Shown one piece after another: positions 8,978 through 17,259 of a stretch of 64,000 nucleotides of DNA. The number at the start of each line of letters is the position of its first letter. Within the stretch, counting starts at the first letter, position 1. The stretch spans positions 35,221 through 99,220 of the forward strand of contig JACQXX010000060.1 of the NCBI GenBank assembly GCA_016208495.1. The letters run 5' to 3'. A program made the position numbers and the translations under genes. The notes under the pieces were generated by a model. That model saw only the letters and a list, made by a program, of their open reading frames with translations, was not told the origin of the DNA and did not search any database. Origin of the DNA: Acidobacteriota bacterium. GTDB lineage: Bacteria > Acidobacteriota > Blastocatellia > Chloracidobacteriales > Chloracidobacteriaceae.

Positions 8978-9432
8978 AACTGTACAATCCGCACCGCTGC
9001 CGTTGATGGGCATTGCATCAACTCATCTGTCATCAAGTCGAGTGCTTTTCCAGCCTTAAATCCACCAGATCCCGCGCCGATAATCGGAAACGCCACTGAC
9101 GTAAAGCGTTCACGATCAACAATCTGCATGGCGTTTTTTACCGATTGACGGATAGAATACTCCGAAGCCCGCCACAGCATATTGATCCCGGCCACATGAA
9201 TAATTCCACGAAACGGCAGCTTCCCCGCCGAAGTCAACACCGCCTGTCCAAGTGGAATTGGCCCAAAGGTGGCCAGTTCCCGAAACGGCTGATACCCGCC
9301 GTGCCGCTTGATGGCGACTGACACTCCCTGTGGCAAGAGCAACCACCACGGAATGATGTTCCGATTCCAGGTGTTGACAATCACCTCAACCGGCTGGTCA
9401 AGCAAATTTCCCTGAACAAGTGTGATGAGCAT
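8965..9432 (-). CDS. Macro-domain protein
   Basis: A stand-alone macro domain of about 155 residues, a fold that binds or hydrolyses ADP-ribose derivatives. The order of elements is right: MLITLVQGNLLDQPVEVIVNTWN, then RHGG, then GIIHVAGI, then FPIIGAGSGGF before the last helix. The usual NAAN and GGG loop motifs are altered (VNTWNRN and LLLPQGVSVAI), so catalysis is uncertain. I place the start at the ATG at 9432. The in-frame sequence upstream is GGCTGAG heptamer repeat and unlikely to be coding. It converges on and overlaps the preceding small membrane protein gene. Confidence 0.8.
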   Translation of the reverse strand: MLITLVQGNLLDQPVEVIVNTWNRNIIPWWLLLPQGVSVAIKRHGGYQPFRELATFGPIPLGQAVLTSAGKLPFRGIIHVAGINMLWRASEYSIRQSVKNAMQIVDRERFTSVAFPIIGAGSGGFKAGKALDLMTDELMQCPSTAAVRIVQFQSS

Positions 9433-9448
9433 GGTGTTTGGCGCAGAG

Positions 9449-9575
9449 AAAACCTGGGCTGAGGGCTGGGGGCTGAAGACTCGCACGCTCGGAGCAGAAG
9501 ACATCGGGTTCAATACTCAAAGCCCATTTCTTCACCCCGATTTCTTCAGCCCCAAGCCCTGAGCCCAAGGTTTTC
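9449..9575. repeat. Mirrored GGCTGAG heptamer element
   Basis: The left arm (about 9449-9478, units GGGCTGA/GGGCTGG) is complementary to a right arm of CAGCCCC/AAGCCCT units (about 9545-9575). It lies just upstream of the macro-domain start. Related copies occur at 15683-15787, 18321-18421 and 36364-36537. Confidence 0.8.
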
Positions 9576-9605
9576 AGCCCGCTGTCTTCAGCCTGGAGTC
9601 CACCC

Positions 9606-9854
9606 CTACAATTTGCCCACGTTCCCTGAGCCGTAATAGTCTGAACTCACTAGCATCCGTAAGGAATTTTGCTGAACTGAAAGGCTGACAAAACGGGATT
9701 TGCACACTGGGCAAAACAGCGAATCTCCAGCTTGAGGCTGGGCAACCGTTGAGGAAATCGGTTGAAAAAACTTTGCTTTCATCTCAATTTTTGGTTCCGG
9801 TCCGATGTATTGATAAATCTCTGAATTGCAGAAGGTGCAGACGACTGTTTTCAT
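9606..9854 (-). CDS. Small zinc-ribbon-like protein
   Basis: An 82-residue protein with two CxxC knuckles, CTFC at residues 6-9 and CPVC at residues 48-51. This is the pattern of a single zinc ribbon with a long insert between the knuckles. The C-terminal part is polar and has no recognisable enzyme motif. It could be a small DNA-, RNA- or protein-binding factor; I do not assign a family. It stands alone between two repeat elements, on the opposite strand to the large gene that follows. Confidence 0.55.
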   Translation of the reverse strand: MKTVVCTFCNSEIYQYIGPEPKIEMKAKFFQPISSTVAQPQAGDSLFCPVCKSRFVSLSVQQNSLRMLVSSDYYGSGNVGKL

Positions 9855-9867
9855 AAGAATGAAGAAA

Positions 9868-10008
9868 GTGGTTAGTGGTTAGTGGTTAGTGGTTAGTATT
9901 TGGTGTTTAGTATTTGGTGTTTAGTATTTAGAAGTCAATGCTTTCAAAGTAGTACCAGTCACCCGATACCAGGCACTAACCACTAACCACTAACCACTAA
10001 CCACTAAT
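9868..10008. repeat. Mirrored TTAGTGG heptamer element
   Basis: About four copies of TTAGTGG (9871-9896) face about five copies of CTAACCA (9975-10008). The spacer contains further period-13/14 units, TATTTGGTGTTTAG. It follows directly upstream of the start of the zinc-ribbon gene on the minus strand. Confidence 0.85.
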
Positions 10009-10271
10009 CTGTGCTATGCTAGCCCGAACTTACAGAATTTTCTTCCGATCAATCGATCAACCGCCGCTTTTTCAGTCAATCACCCAGTTCGAGCGGTCCC
10101 CAATAACCCTTGTTAATAGAACATATCCTTGATTTTGAAAGCCGAGTTCTGCACCGCACTTCATTTCCTCCAGGTCATTTCGTTTCATCAGCTTGCTGGA
10201 TGGACGATTTCTCAAGTAACTTGTCTGTCCCAGGGTTGAGCAAACAGGAAAACGTTTTTTGAGGCATTGCG
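10009..10271. other. Leader region of the 973-residue gene
   Basis: About 260 bases without a convincing gene. An extended -10-like element TGCTATGCT lies at about 10013-10021, directly after the heptamer arm, and could be a promoter for the downstream gene; no good -35 box accompanies it. A 77-codon minus-strand frame here has no family resemblance and overlaps the next gene. Confidence 0.35.
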
Positions 10272-13193
10272 ATGAGTTCCAATGTACCGAATCCACCTGA
10301 ATCATCCCCGATCATACCGAATGATTCCGGTGACCTGCGCCCGGAAGAGCAGACTCTGGTTGACATTGAAAAAGAACTCAACGAGCGGCTGGTTGCGCTT
10401 GGGTTACCACTTTTAACCGGCGGAAGCGCTCCGGCTGGCCGCCAAACCCAGGTCCTCACCAAAAGCACGGGTGACGGCGGAGGTACAACCCAGGTCCTTG
10501 ATTTGCGTGAACTTCGCACAGCGCTCAACCAGCAGATTCGGATAGCGGAAATTAAGGAACAAGTCATTGAAGTCATCAATGACTGGCTGGCCTGTATGGC
10601 GCGCACCGATGGGCTGGTGGATCCGTTTGAATTTGAACTCCGCGCTGCCGCGCTACTCATTCCCTATTGCCGCGAACATATCCCCGAGTTCCCCACCTCA
10701 CTGCATCCGGCTGAACTGGCGATGGATTTGAATTTCCAACCGATGCTCCGTGAAGAACTGGGACGAAAAAATCAAACTGGCCCGCTGACCGAAGATCAAA
10801 TTGAGGATTGCGCCGTCCAGATTATTCAATCCCTTCTGAACCATCCGCTCCTGCCCCAAAAAGAAGCTGACCAGATCGAAATCAGCCTCCAGACAACTAC
10901 CCTTCGCGACAAAAACGGCACGTCGGTGTATACCCCTTCCGATGGCAAGTTTCTCAAGTTCCTGATTGAAGAACGCCAACTCCTCAATCGGGACGGGGAA
11001 ATCGGACTTCTGGCCATGCTCATCAGCGGTCGCAAATGGAACAAAATCGAAAGCGAACCGCTCTTTGTCGCCGCGATTGAATACACGCTCGAAGCGCTGG
11101 CACGCAAACGGGGCATTGATCAAATCATCATTCGCAGCCAGGGGCCAGATCACCCGGTGGCCTATATTTTGCGTGAATTTATTCTCCACAATATTTCGCT
11201 CTCACTTGAAGAGCAGATGTCGTTTGTCGAGGGCTTTATTGGAATGACCAAAAATGTCCTTGACCGACCGCCAGAGGAATTTGTCGAGGGCATTCGTCGT
11301 GAATATGTGCCGCGCATGAAAAAAATCTTCCACGATTTGATTCATGATTCGATCCATCGGTTTTTGCAGACCTTTGAGCGAGAGTTTCTGGAATCCAAAC
11401 GCTCAATGCGAAGTAAACTTTTTCTTCTGAAACGAGTTGGCGACTGCTGTGAGTTAACATTCTACTGCTATGAAGCTGTCAGGAGCATGGAATCACCAAC
11501 CGGAGAGATCTATGCCCGCGAACGAATGTGTGAAGGAACGGAGCACTTTGCCCGCCGCAATAACATTCCGGTTTCGATGGGAATGGATTTCTTTAATCGG
11601 AAAAATACCCTGGCGGAATTAATTGTTGATGCGCTCAAATATCGCCGCGAACAGCAGTTGCGCTCGCATACCGGTGGCCTGCGATCACCAGACCCAGAGG
11701 TCGTGCGAACCAAATGGCGACAACTTTCCAGCGTCCTGATGAGCGACTTACTGTTCTGTTTTGACCAGATGCGGCGCATGTTTGATCACGATTATGCACG
11801 CGGGAGGGAAAGCGGGTACGAAAACTATCAAGCCTGGAAGGAAATGGTGGTCCGCTGGTGCGACAGTTATGCCCGATTTCTGTTTGGACGAACCCTGACC
11901 GATGTTGACCGCTATCGAATTGAAAGCCTGGCCAGCCAGCAAATTGAAGAAGATCTGGCCTTTGTCAACATGCATTTGCCATCGGTGTTTCGCCAGGGAA
12001 GCCAGGAACTTGGATTCGAAGGCGCCATCCGAACCCGGCAGCCGGAAGATATCATCAAAGAAAACTTCCTCACCTTCATTAAAAACTTTCATTCCAAACT
12101 GATTGGCAGCGATCAACAGCAGATCGAGCAACAAACCAAGTTTTTTGAAACGTATCGGTCACGCACCGGGCCCACGCTCACCCAGGAAGACTTACAGAAA
12201 CGGGTCTTTCTGGCACGAAGCGATCTTCCCTTGAGCACCTACACCCTGGAAGTATTAACTTCATTTCTGGCCCCGGAAACCCACGACCGGGCTGTGTTGC
12301 TACAAGCATTGGAAACTGGACTCGAACTAGCCCAGAAAGCCTATATTGCCGAAGAAACCCGCGCCGTGCGGGTGTTTCTCAAGCAGCTCCAGCAACGTAT
12401 CGGGCTGTTGGTGATTTTGACCGAGGTTGAACGCGCCAATTTTGACGAACGATTAACCCTGACCATCAAGGAATTGCTCTCACGTGAACCAATCGGGTTG
12501 GCGTCCTATATCCTGGCCCTCAAAGAAATTGAGGATCTGCGGTTGTCGGATGAACGCATTTTAGAGGAATGGAAAAACGTCGAAACCAGCATCCAACGGC
12601 TACAACAAATCAAGGTCGTTCTGATTTTGACTCGCCGGCGAGCTGAGATTCGAGATCAGGTCGAAGCATTTTCAAACTGGTTGAGTATTACCCCGATTTC
12701 ACAAGAGTCACCACGCCGGCGGACCTTTGACGCCCGGCTCCAGGAAATCCGACAACTGGTGACCCAAAATCAGATCCAGCAATCGGTGTTACGGCTGATT
12801 CTGCGCATTGTGCGCTATGTGCAAATCATTGCCTCGGTGCAGAATTGGAATCCGCCGGGTGATTACATCCTTGAAGACTTGCTGACCCTTGAAACCCGCG
12901 CGCGTCGAATTCGGGAGCTGGAAGCAATTCTGGCCGTCTACCCGATTGATCAACTCGATGAGCTGGTGCATAAGTTTCACACCACGTTGTGGGAGCGATT
13001 TCAGGAAAGCAGCCAGTCCGTCGCCTACTATGCCCCTGAAGAACGTGAAGTATTAACCCGCCGCCTGGAACGACTCCAACAATTACAGGCCCGAAGCGAT
13101 TGGCAGATTACACGCTCTCGCATCGCGCAAAAAATCCTCAGCCGGTTGGTCAAACCATTCCAAAAAGTCCTGGTCGCTGAAGAACAGGTTTGA
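10272..13193 (+). CDS. Large all-helical cytoplasmic orphan protein
   Basis: A 973-residue soluble protein that I do not recognise. There is no signal peptide, no membrane helix, no Walker motif and no metal-binding cluster. After a Pro-rich start (residues 1-50), the sequence is almost wholly amphipathic helix, rich in Glu, Arg, Leu and Gln. The C-terminal third (residues 650-960) looks like long helical or coiled-coil segments with repeated LQQ and RRLERLQQL patterns. Residues 85-190 loosely recall tellurite-resistance TerB-like helical bundles (DGLVDPFEFELRAAALLIPYC), but that is weak. GAGG lies about 8 bases before the ATG. The gene stands alone, followed by an inverted repeat. Confidence 0.8.
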   Translation: MSSNVPNPPESSPIIPNDSGDLRPEEQTLVDIEKELNERLVALGLPLLTGGSAPAGRQTQVLTKSTGDGGGTTQVLDLRELRTALNQQIRIAEIKEQVIEVINDWLACMARTDGLVDPFEFELRAAALLIPYCREHIPEFPTSLHPAELAMDLNFQPMLREELGRKNQTGPLTEDQIEDCAVQIIQSLLNHPLLPQKEADQIEISLQTTTLRDKNGTSVYTPSDGKFLKFLIEERQLLNRDGEIGLLAMLISGRKWNKIESEPLFVAAIEYTLEALARKRGIDQIIIRSQGPDHPVAYILREFILHNISLSLEEQMSFVEGFIGMTKNVLDRPPEEFVEGIRREYVPRMKKIFHDLIHDSIHRFLQTFEREFLESKRSMRSKLFLLKRVGDCCELTFYCYEAVRSMESPTGEIYARERMCEGTEHFARRNNIPVSMGMDFFNRKNTLAELIVDALKYRREQQLRSHTGGLRSPDPEVVRTKWRQLSSVLMSDLLFCFDQMRRMFDHDYARGRESGYENYQAWKEMVVRWCDSYARFLFGRTLTDVDRYRIESLASQQIEEDLAFVNMHLPSVFRQGSQELGFEGAIRTRQPEDIIKENFLTFIKNFHSKLIGSDQQQIEQQTKFFETYRSRTGPTLTQEDLQKRVFLARSDLPLSTYTLEVLTSFLAPETHDRAVLLQALETGLELAQKAYIAEETRAVRVFLKQLQQRIGLLVILTEVERANFDERLTLTIKELLSREPIGLASYILALKEIEDLRLSDERILEEWKNVETSIQRLQQIKVVLILTRRRAEIRDQVEAFSNWLSITPISQESPRRRTFDARLQEIRQLVTQNQIQQSVLRLILRIVRYVQIIASVQNWNPPGDYILEDLLTLETRARRIRELEAILAVYPIDQLDELVHKFHTTLWERFQESSQSVAYYAPEEREVLTRRLERLQQLQARSDWQITRSRIAQKILSRLVKPFQKVLVAEEQV

Positions 13194-13194
13194 A

Positions 13195-13262
13195 GTCAGT
13201 ACCACCTGCGTCAGCAGGTGGAATCTCTGACATTTCCCACCCGCTGACGCAGGTGGTACTGA
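13195..13262. repeat. Inverted CCACCTGCG-type hairpin, copy 2
   Basis: A left arm GTCAGTACCACCTGCGTCAG begins at 13195, two bases after the preceding stop codon. The complementary right arm ends at 13262. About 27 bp of stem around a 14-base loop, with one or two mismatches. It could terminate or stabilise the upstream transcript. Confidence 0.85.
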
Positions 13263-13280
13263 TCCATTTCAGAGTTAGAT

Positions 13281-13469
13281 ATGAGCAAATCAAAAATTGT
13301 TGGCGTCGCCTTGATGTTTTCAGGGTTGATTTTCTGGGGATTGGCTTTTGCCATCAAACAGGGAATGATTCCCGAAGGGAACAATACCCAACTGATTTTT
13401 CTGATTTTTTGTGCTGTTGGCGCGCTGGATCTCCTCATTGGACTTGCCTTCATCTTCTTAAAAAGGTGA
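13281..13469 (+). CDS. Tiny two-helix membrane protein
   Basis: A 62-residue protein with two membrane helices (residues about 6-24 and 37-58), joined by a polar turn QGMIPEGNNTQ and ending in KKR-like basic residues. The lysines at the N-terminus (MSKSK) suggest both ends are cytoplasmic. The helices are clean and codon use is consistent with coding, but I assign no family. It lies between the hairpin repeat and the prolyl oligopeptidase gene on the same strand. Confidence 0.6.
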   Translation: MSKSKIVGVALMFSGLIFWGLAFAIKQGMIPEGNNTQLIFLIFCAVGALDLLIGLAFIFLKR

Positions 13470-13517
13470 TAGTCCTGGTTTCTTCCATCTACACTTTATT
13501 GATCAAGGAGTTGCGCT

Positions 13518-15680
13518 ATGGCACTTTTGAAGCACTTCTCTGCCCGAGCAACCAGTTGTCTGCTGGTACTTGGGTTGTTTGCTCCACTTCTTTCTACCTC
13601 CGCCTATTCTTCACCCCAATCCAACAAATCCATGGTGTACCCACCCGCCAAAAAAGTAGATCACGTTGATGACTACCACGGGACCAAAGTCCCGGATCCG
13701 TATCGGTGGCTTGAAAATCCAGACTCAGAGGAAACGCGAGCCTGGGTCGAAGCCGAAAATAAAGTGACCTTCGGGTTTCTGGAAGAAGTTCCAGCCCGCG
13801 CCAAAATCAAAGACCGACTGACGAAACTCTGGAACTATGAAAAGTATGGGGTTCCAGCCAAATTTGGTGATCGCTATATCTATTCGAAAAACAATGGGCT
13901 GCAAAATCAGAACGTCCTGTATACGACCACGTCGCTTGGCGGACAGGCCCAGGTACTGCTTGACCCAAACACGCTTTCAACTGACGGAACAGTTGCCTTG
14001 TCCAATTATGAAGTCAGTGACGACGGCAAATTGTTTGCCTACGGGCTGTCAGCCTCCGGGTCAGACTGGATGGAATGGCGAGTTCGCGACATTACCACCA
14101 GCAAAGACCTGCCGGATTTGATCAAATGGGTGAAGTTTTCATCGGTGTCGTGGCTCAAAGATGGGTCCGGCTTTTTCTATAGCCGGTATGATGAGCCGAA
14201 TGAAAGCACCAAACTACAAAGCGTCAACTATTTCCAAAAACTTTATTTTCATAAACTTGGCACGCCACAATCAGACGATGTCCTGGTTTATGAACGCCCA
14301 GACGAAAAAGAGTGGCAGTTTGAAGGAACCGTTTCGGAGGACGGGAAATTCCTGATCATCACCGTTACCCAGGGCACCAGCCCCAATACGCGGGTCTTTT
14401 ATAAAGAATTGTCCGACGGAAATGGCAAGGTCACCGAACTGCTCAACAAATATGATGCGTCCTATGAATTTTTAGGAAATGACGGCACCACCTTCTGGTT
14501 TAAGACCAATCAAAGTGCTCCGCGTGGCCGCGTGATTGCCATTGAGGCTCAACATCCACAGCCGGAAAACTGGAAAGAACTGGTTGCCGAAGCCGCTGAA
14601 ACCATGCAATCGGTCTCAATCGTCAATAACCAGTTTGTGATCAATTATTTAAAAGATGCTCGAACTCAGGTGAAATTGTTCCAACTGGATGGCAAATTTG
14701 ACCAAGACGTTACATTTCCAGGGATTGGAACGGCCACCGGATTCAAAGGCAAGCGCAAAGACACCGATACCTTTTACTCATTTACCAGTTTCACTACACC
14801 GACCACGATCTATCGCTATGATCTGAAAACTGGCAAAAGCAGCGTTTTCCGTCAGCCGAAAGTTGGATTTAAACCAGGTTTGTATGAAACCAAACAGGTG
14901 TTTTACACCAGCAAAGATGGCACAAAGGTGCCGATGTTCATCAGCCACAAAAAAGGCTTGAAGCTCGATGGAAACAATCCGACGGTTCTGTATGGTTACG
15001 GCGGATTCAATATTTCCCTCACACCCACATTTTCCGTGTCCAACCTGGTCTGGATGGAAATGGGCGGGATTTTTGCACAACCCAACCTCCGGGGCGGCGG
15101 CGAATATGGTGAAGAGTGGCACCTGGCCGGGACCAAACTCCGCAAACAAAACGTGTTTGATGATTTCATCAGCGCTGGTGAATGGTTGATTGCCAACAAA
15201 TACACCTCAACGCCGAAACTTGCGATTTACGGAGGCAGCAACGGCGGATTACTCGTCGGTGCCTGTATGACCCAGCGACCGGATTTGTTTGGTGCCTGTA
15301 TGCCCGCCGTCGGTGTGATGGATATGCTTCGCTTCCAGAAATTTACGATTGGCTGGGCATGGACCTCAGATTACGGTTCATCAGACAATCCGGAAGAATT
15401 TAAGGCACTCCATGCCTATTCGCCATTGCACAATATCAAACCGGGCACGGCCTACCCACCAACCATGGTCACCACGGCTGACCATGACGACCGGGTCGTT
15501 CCGGCGCACAGCTTCAAATTTGCCGCCGCCCTGCAGGCAGCCCAATCAGGATCGAATCCGATTTTGATCCGCATTGACACCAAAGCCGGACACGGCGCTG
15601 GCAAGCCAACGGCCAAGATCATTGACGAAGCCACGGATCGGTTTGCCTTCCTGGTGCGAGTGCTCAATATCAAGATGTGA
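13518..15680 (+). CDS. Exported prolyl oligopeptidase (S9A)
   Basis: Serine peptidase that cleaves after proline in short peptides, probably periplasmic. A signal peptide covers residues 1-30 (LLVLGLFAPLLSTSAYS). The N-terminal seven-bladed propeller begins with the family start YPPAKKVDHVDDYHGTKVPD and DPYRWLE. The catalytic domain has Ser574 in YGGSNGGLL, Asp657 in DHDDRVVP and His692 in KAGHGAGKPTAK, the complete triad in correct spacing. The 720-residue length is standard for the family. AAGGAG lies seven bases before the ATG. There are no metabolic partners nearby. Confidence 0.96.
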   Translation: MALLKHFSARATSCLLVLGLFAPLLSTSAYSSPQSNKSMVYPPAKKVDHVDDYHGTKVPDPYRWLENPDSEETRAWVEAENKVTFGFLEEVPARAKIKDRLTKLWNYEKYGVPAKFGDRYIYSKNNGLQNQNVLYTTTSLGGQAQVLLDPNTLSTDGTVALSNYEVSDDGKLFAYGLSASGSDWMEWRVRDITTSKDLPDLIKWVKFSSVSWLKDGSGFFYSRYDEPNESTKLQSVNYFQKLYFHKLGTPQSDDVLVYERPDEKEWQFEGTVSEDGKFLIITVTQGTSPNTRVFYKELSDGNGKVTELLNKYDASYEFLGNDGTTFWFKTNQSAPRGRVIAIEAQHPQPENWKELVAEAAETMQSVSIVNNQFVINYLKDARTQVKLFQLDGKFDQDVTFPGIGTATGFKGKRKDTDTFYSFTSFTTPTTIYRYDLKTGKSSVFRQPKVGFKPGLYETKQVFYTSKDGTKVPMFISHKKGLKLDGNNPTVLYGYGGFNISLTPTFSVSNLVWMEMGGIFAQPNLRGGGEYGEEWHLAGTKLRKQNVFDDFISAGEWLIANKYTSTPKLAIYGGSNGGLLVGACMTQRPDLFGACMPAVGVMDMLRFQKFTIGWAWTSDYGSSDNPEEFKALHAYSPLHNIKPGTAYPPTMVTTADHDDRVVPAHSFKFAAALQAAQSGSNPILIRIDTKAGHGAGKPTAKIIDEATDRFAFLVRVLNIKM

Positions 15681-15682
15681 GG

Positions 15683-15787
15683 ATTAGGGCTGAGGGCTGA
15701 GAAAACCAGGGCTTGGGGCTGAGAGCTGAGGAAAGTGAGTATTGGAACCCCAAGCCCGTTTTCTTCAGCCCCAAGCCCTCAGCCCTA
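15683..15787. repeat. Mirrored GGCTGAG heptamer element
   Basis: Units AGGGCTG, GAGGGCT and TTGGGGC face CAGCCCC, AAGCCCT and CAGCCCT. The outer arms begin at the stop codon of the peptidase gene and end eight bases before the tRNA 3' end. It lies between converging transcripts. Confidence 0.8.
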
Positions 15788-15794
15788 AAAAAGA

Positions 15795-15868
15795 TACCGC
15801 TAACGGGGCTCGAACCCGTACTCTCTGCCTTGAGAGGGCAGCGTGTTAACCACTTACACCATAGCGGC
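15795..15868 (-). tRNA. tRNA-Glu (anticodon CUC)
   Basis: On the minus strand a full cloverleaf can be drawn. The acceptor stem GCCGCTA pairs with TAGCGGT (G1-U72 wobble). The D arm contains GTTAAC. The anticodon stem CTGCC/GGCAG holds the loop CTCTCAA, giving CUC. The T arm is CGGGT-TCGAGCC-CCG. The discriminator is A. The 3' CCA is not encoded and must be added after transcription. It has its own promoter at 15907-15934. Confidence 0.95.
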
Positions 15869-15906
15869 TCAAAGGAACAACCTGATTTTCAAATGAAGGG
15901 AAACCC

Positions 15907-15934
15907 ATTATAGGCGTTTACCTTTCAAACGCAA
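15907..15934 (-). promoter_or_regulatory. Sigma-70 promoter of the tRNA-Glu gene
   Basis: On the minus strand TTGCGT (15934-15929) is followed after 16 bases by a perfect TATAAT (15912-15907). Transcription would begin about 30 bases before the tRNA 5' end. Confidence 0.75.
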
Positions 15935-15971
15935 GCATCTTATTTGCAGCCGTTTACCTGATACAAACCAC

Positions 15972-16017
15972 AGACGCTTGATTCAAGGAAGCATACTTTT
16001 TGAATCAGGCGTCTTTT
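15972..16017 (+). terminator. Strong hairpin with short T-run upstream of the DUF4404 gene
   Basis: AGACGCTTGATTCAA (15972-15986) pairs with TTGAATCAGGCGTCT (16000-16014) over 15 positions with one wobble, followed by TTTT. It ends 13 bases before the next ATG, so it may be a leader attenuator or a terminator for read-through from upstream. The sequence alone does not decide. Confidence 0.5.
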
Positions 16018-16030
16018 CATCACCAACTCT

Positions 16031-16303
16031 ATGGAACCACAACAACTTCAAGATTTACTGCGTCAGCTTCACAGCGAGCTTGGAACAGTCAAAAGCGTTG
16101 ACGATGCCACCCGCGAACTGCTCCAAAACCTGCAAGCCGACATCGAAGACGTAATGGATCGGTCACTGAGCAGTCAGGAGCAACGGTACCCAAAACTTTC
16201 ACAACGCCTTCAAAACACACTGGTTGAACTCGAAAGCCATCATCCAACAACAACATCCGTCATCGGTCAAATTGCCCACATTTTGAGCCAGATGGGGATT
16301 TAG
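16031..16303 (+). CDS. DUF4404 family protein
   Basis: A 90-residue helical protein matching the DUF4404 pattern: LQDLLRQLHSELGTVKSVDDATRELLQNLQADIEDVM, then a loop, then a second helical stretch ending in IGQIAHILSQMGI. The family is widespread among Gram-negative bacteria and has no known function. The protein is acidic and soluble and may form a helical hairpin or coiled coil. It lies between the tRNA hairpin and the longest heptamer array of the window and appears to be a single-gene unit. Confidence 0.85.
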   Translation: MEPQQLQDLLRQLHSELGTVKSVDDATRELLQNLQADIEDVMDRSLSSQEQRYPKLSQRLQNTLVELESHHPTTTSVIGQIAHILSQMGI

Positions 16304-16316
16304 TTAGGGGTTGATA

Positions 16317-16592
16317 AGTCAGTAGTCAGTAGTCAGTAGTCAGTAGTCAGTAGTCAGTAGTCAGTAGTCAGTAGTCAGTAGTCAGTAGTCAGTAGTCAGT
16401 AGTCAGTAGTCAGTAGTCAGTAGTCAGTAGTCAGTAGTCGAGTGTGGGGATTTGAGGACTTGTGTCAAGTGGATTTGGTTCTATTTGAGTCAGTTAGGAA
16501 CAATTCTTTTCAAGAATTCCACGGATTCAACGATCCGGGTTTTATCTACTGACTACTGACTACTGACTCATCATCTACTGACTACTGACTTA
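16317..16592. repeat. Long AGTCAGT heptamer array with facing arms
   Basis: About 17 and a half uninterrupted copies of AGTCAGT (16317-16439) are followed by a 107-base core and facing CTGACTA arrays at 16547-16568 and 16576-16590. The core is about 90% identical to 24939-25049 and contains AATTCTTTTCAAGAATT, itself nearly palindromic. The long perfect array should be prone to copy-number change. Confidence 0.9.
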
Positions 16593-16638
16593 TCAACAAC
16601 TGACGAAGTACCAATCCCCAACAAGGAATGATCAAGTT

Positions 16639-17172
16639 ATGACGAAATGGAAATTAACCGCCGTGATGGCATTGGCCCTGACAACGGGCCTGGTGACTGC
16701 TTGTGGAAATCAACCAACTCCGGTGGGAAGCACAAGTGCTCCAGCCGGTGAGACCAAGAAATCAACCCTTCCACCCCAACCCAAGGCCCCGCAAACACCT
16801 GAACCAACACCAACTTCTGCCCCGCTCGATCCATTGGCCGAACAAGGGAAAGGACTCTACAACGGTGAACCGGGGCGATGTGCTGGCTGCCACGGATTAG
16901 ATGGAAAGCCAACCGTTACCTTTAAAAACATTCCGAATTTCACCGATGCGGCCTGGCAAAAGAGAGAATCAGACGCGGACCTGGCCAAGATTCTTAAAGA
17001 AGGTAAAAACCTGATGCCCAAATATGAAGGGCCTGAATCTGACATTCCGGCTTTAGTGGCCTATGTGCGTGCGCTTGGAAAGAGTGCCACACCTGAAAAA
17101 TCGAAGAGTGAGCCAAAAACCAAAGCCACCACGACTGAAGGTGACCCACCAGCAGAGAAAGTGAGTCCATAA
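16639..17172 (+). CDS. Lipoprotein c-type cytochrome
   Basis: A small membrane-anchored electron carrier. The lipoprotein signal ends in LVTAC with Cys22 as the modified residue. A long Pro/Thr-rich linker (residues 25-65) leads to a single cytochrome c domain (about residues 70-148). Haem attachment is CAGCH with Cys81, Cys84 and His85; the distal ligand is probably the Met in NLMPKYEG. The tail (150-177) is Lys/Glu-rich and disordered. It fits delivery of electrons at the periplasmic face of the inner or outer membrane, but the partner oxidase is not in this window. AAGGA precedes the ATG. Confidence 0.92.
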   Translation: MTKWKLTAVMALALTTGLVTACGNQPTPVGSTSAPAGETKKSTLPPQPKAPQTPEPTPTSAPLDPLAEQGKGLYNGEPGRCAGCHGLDGKPTVTFKNIPNFTDAAWQKRESDADLAKILKEGKNLMPKYEGPESDIPALVAYVRALGKSATPEKSKSEPKTKATTTEGDPPAEKVSP

Positions 17173-17259
17173 CTTCAGGCACGCACACTGAAACCAGGTG
17201 TGGACCACCCTGGGCCAAACCTTTGAATTTTGATTTTTTGTAAAGATTGAGACAAACCC

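Noticed and set aside
10072..10305. 77-codon minus-strand frame upstream of the large orphan gene
   Set aside because: No family resemblance, odd composition, no ribosome site, and it overlaps the start of a well-supported gene.
16317..16592. CRISPR array
   Set aside because: The units are 7 bp, contiguous and have no unique spacers; no cas gene is near.
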